Positions 37,415-37,801 of a DNA stretch of 37,801 nucleotides are shown here, one piece after another. Source of the DNA: a virus. Below the pieces are notes generated by a model. The model did not search any database and was not told the origin of the DNA. It saw only the letters and a list, made by a program, of their open reading frames with translations. Each line of letters begins with the position of its first letter. Position 1 is the first letter of the stretch. Location of the stretch: IMG/VR virus record IMGVR_UViG_3300020000_000042, positions 1-37,801 of that record, one strand, 5' to 3'. The translations under genes and the position numbers were made by a program.

Positions 37415-37801
37415 ATGAATAATAAAATAATAAACGGCATTGAATATCTAGTTTATGAATCAGGAATGATTCTAAACGATGAAACAAAATCTTATTATTT
37501 CGAAAACGATCTAATTTATGAGGGAGATATAAAATGCCTTCATTTCTATGCCGTCAAAAATGTAAACCTGGGCGGCAATCAGGACGTGGGCGACAATCAG
37601 TGGGTGGGCGGCAATCAGTGGGTGCGCGGCTATCAGGACGTGCGCGGCTATCAGTACGTGGGCGGCTATCAGTGGGTGGGCGGCAATCAGGACGTGGGCG
37701 GCAATCAGGACGTGGGCGGCTATCAGTGGGTGCGCGGCAATCAGGACGTGGGCGACTATCAGGACGTGCGATATATTTATTTGCATCTCTATTGCAAATA
37801 T
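37415..37801 (+). CDS. Hexapeptide-repeat protein, 5' part (continues to 338)
   Basis: ATG at 37415 opens the gene that runs off the end of the window in frame. The first 52 residues (MNNKIINGIEYLVYESGMIL, then FENDLIYEGDIKCLHFYAV) form a short unique domain. From residue 53 come eleven 6-residue repeats (37571-37768): GGNQDV, GDNQWV, GGNQWV, RGYQDV, RGYQYV, GGYQWV, GGNQDV, GGNQDV, GGYQWV, RGNQDV, GDYQDV, then RYIYL. The rest lies at 138-338. Every difference between units changes an amino acid and none is silent. Repeats are GC-rich, unlike the surrounding gene. Function unknown; a surface-exposed or binding repeat scaffold is possible. Confidence 0.8.
   Translation, partial: MNNKIINGIEYLVYESGMILNDETKSYYFENDLIYEGDIKCLHFYAVKNVNLGGNQDVGDNQWVGGNQWVRGYQDVRGYQYVGGYQWVGGNQDVGGNQDVGGYQWVRGNQDVGDYQDVRYIYLHLYCKY
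37571..37768 (+). repeat. 18-bp tandem repeats, right-end copy (11 units)
   Basis: Eleven in-frame 18-bp units varying only at [G/C]GC, G[G/A]C, [A/T]AT and GAC/TGG/TAC. The last six units correspond to those at bases 1-104, but the unit before GGNQDV-GGNQDV-GGYQWV is YQWV-type here and NQDV-type there. Confidence 0.95.
37676..37801. repeat. Terminal direct repeat (126 bp) showing circular or permuted ends
   Basis: Bases 37676-37801 are identical to 12-137. Extending the alignment 11 bases further (37665-37675 with 1-11) brings 4 mismatches in one repeat unit. The overlap means coordinate 1 is an arbitrary break in a circular or terminally redundant genome of about 37.66 kb. Confidence 0.9.

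Noticed and set aside
37571-37768. CRISPR array
   Set aside because: Units are 18 bp and directly adjacent with no spacers, in frame with a gene.
37571-37768. Diversity-generating retroelement variable repeat
   Set aside because: Substitutions include A to T but also G to C and G to A and GAC to TGG, and no reverse transcriptase or template repeat was seen.
37511-37786. Minus-strand frame of 91 codons (HVLIAAHPLIAAH repeats)
   Set aside because: It is the complement of the 18-bp in-frame repeats of the plus-strand gene; any multiple-of-three repeat keeps all frames open. It does not extend into unique sequence in a credible way.
1-37801. Prophage attachment sites or integrase
   Set aside because: No tyrosine or serine recombinase was recognised, and no att-like duplication other than the terminal overlap. 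A strictly lytic life or an unseen system remains possible.

Overview
The window looks like one essentially complete genome of a tailed, siphovirus-like bacteriophage (Caudoviricetes) of about 37.7 kb. The last 126 bases repeat bases 12-137 exactly, and a single gene runs off the right end (from 37415) and continues at the left end (to 338). The sequence is therefore circular or circularly permuted, and coordinate 1 falls inside a gene. A host in the Bacteroidota is suggested by promoter-like sequences of the TTTG-N19/20-TAnnTTTG type, by Sec signal peptides of the MKKLI..FALTSFGQ kind on tail genes, by low GC content, and by phage proteins that resemble those of Bacteroidota phages. No integrase, classical repressor, tRNA or CRISPR array was seen.

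Two divergent transcription units leave a control region at about 36765-36899. The rightward (early) unit crosses the circular junction: two small unknown proteins, a hexapeptide-repeat protein, a RecT annealase, a NinG-like zinc protein, an HTH protein, several tiny or membrane proteins and a first DUF5131 (phage Gp37/Gp68) protein. A promoter and terminator-like leader follow, then an HNH nuclease, an O-like replication initiator with probable iterons inside its gene, and a DnaC-like helicase loader. From 6658 to 9527 single genes (a C5-cytosine methyltransferase, a 113-residue protein, an N6-adenine-type methyltransferase) alternate with long imperfect inverted repeats built like integron attC sites. 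The unit ends at 10003.

The leftward (late) unit runs from about 36764 down to 9981: a small HTH protein, a second DUF5131 protein, a chain of very small overlapping genes, terminase small and large subunits, portal, prohead protease, HK97-fold major capsid protein, connector and tail-completion candidates, major tail protein, chaperone-like genes, a 1083-residue tape measure, large tail-tip and fibre proteins, a tail-collar protein, a beta-propeller adhesin, and a lysis-like group (small membrane proteins, a DUF5675 protein and a spanin-like protein). The two units converge and overlap by 23 bases at 9981-10003.

The most interesting features are the attC-like cassette region in a phage, the hexapeptide-repeat gene whose units differ only by amino-acid-changing substitutions and whose two end copies disagree, a 218-codon ORF overlapping the cytosine methyltransferase in another frame, DNA repeats in the initiator gene that are conserved across different reading frames, and Sec signal peptides on four virion-region proteins. 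All functions are inferred from reading the sequence; no database search was run.
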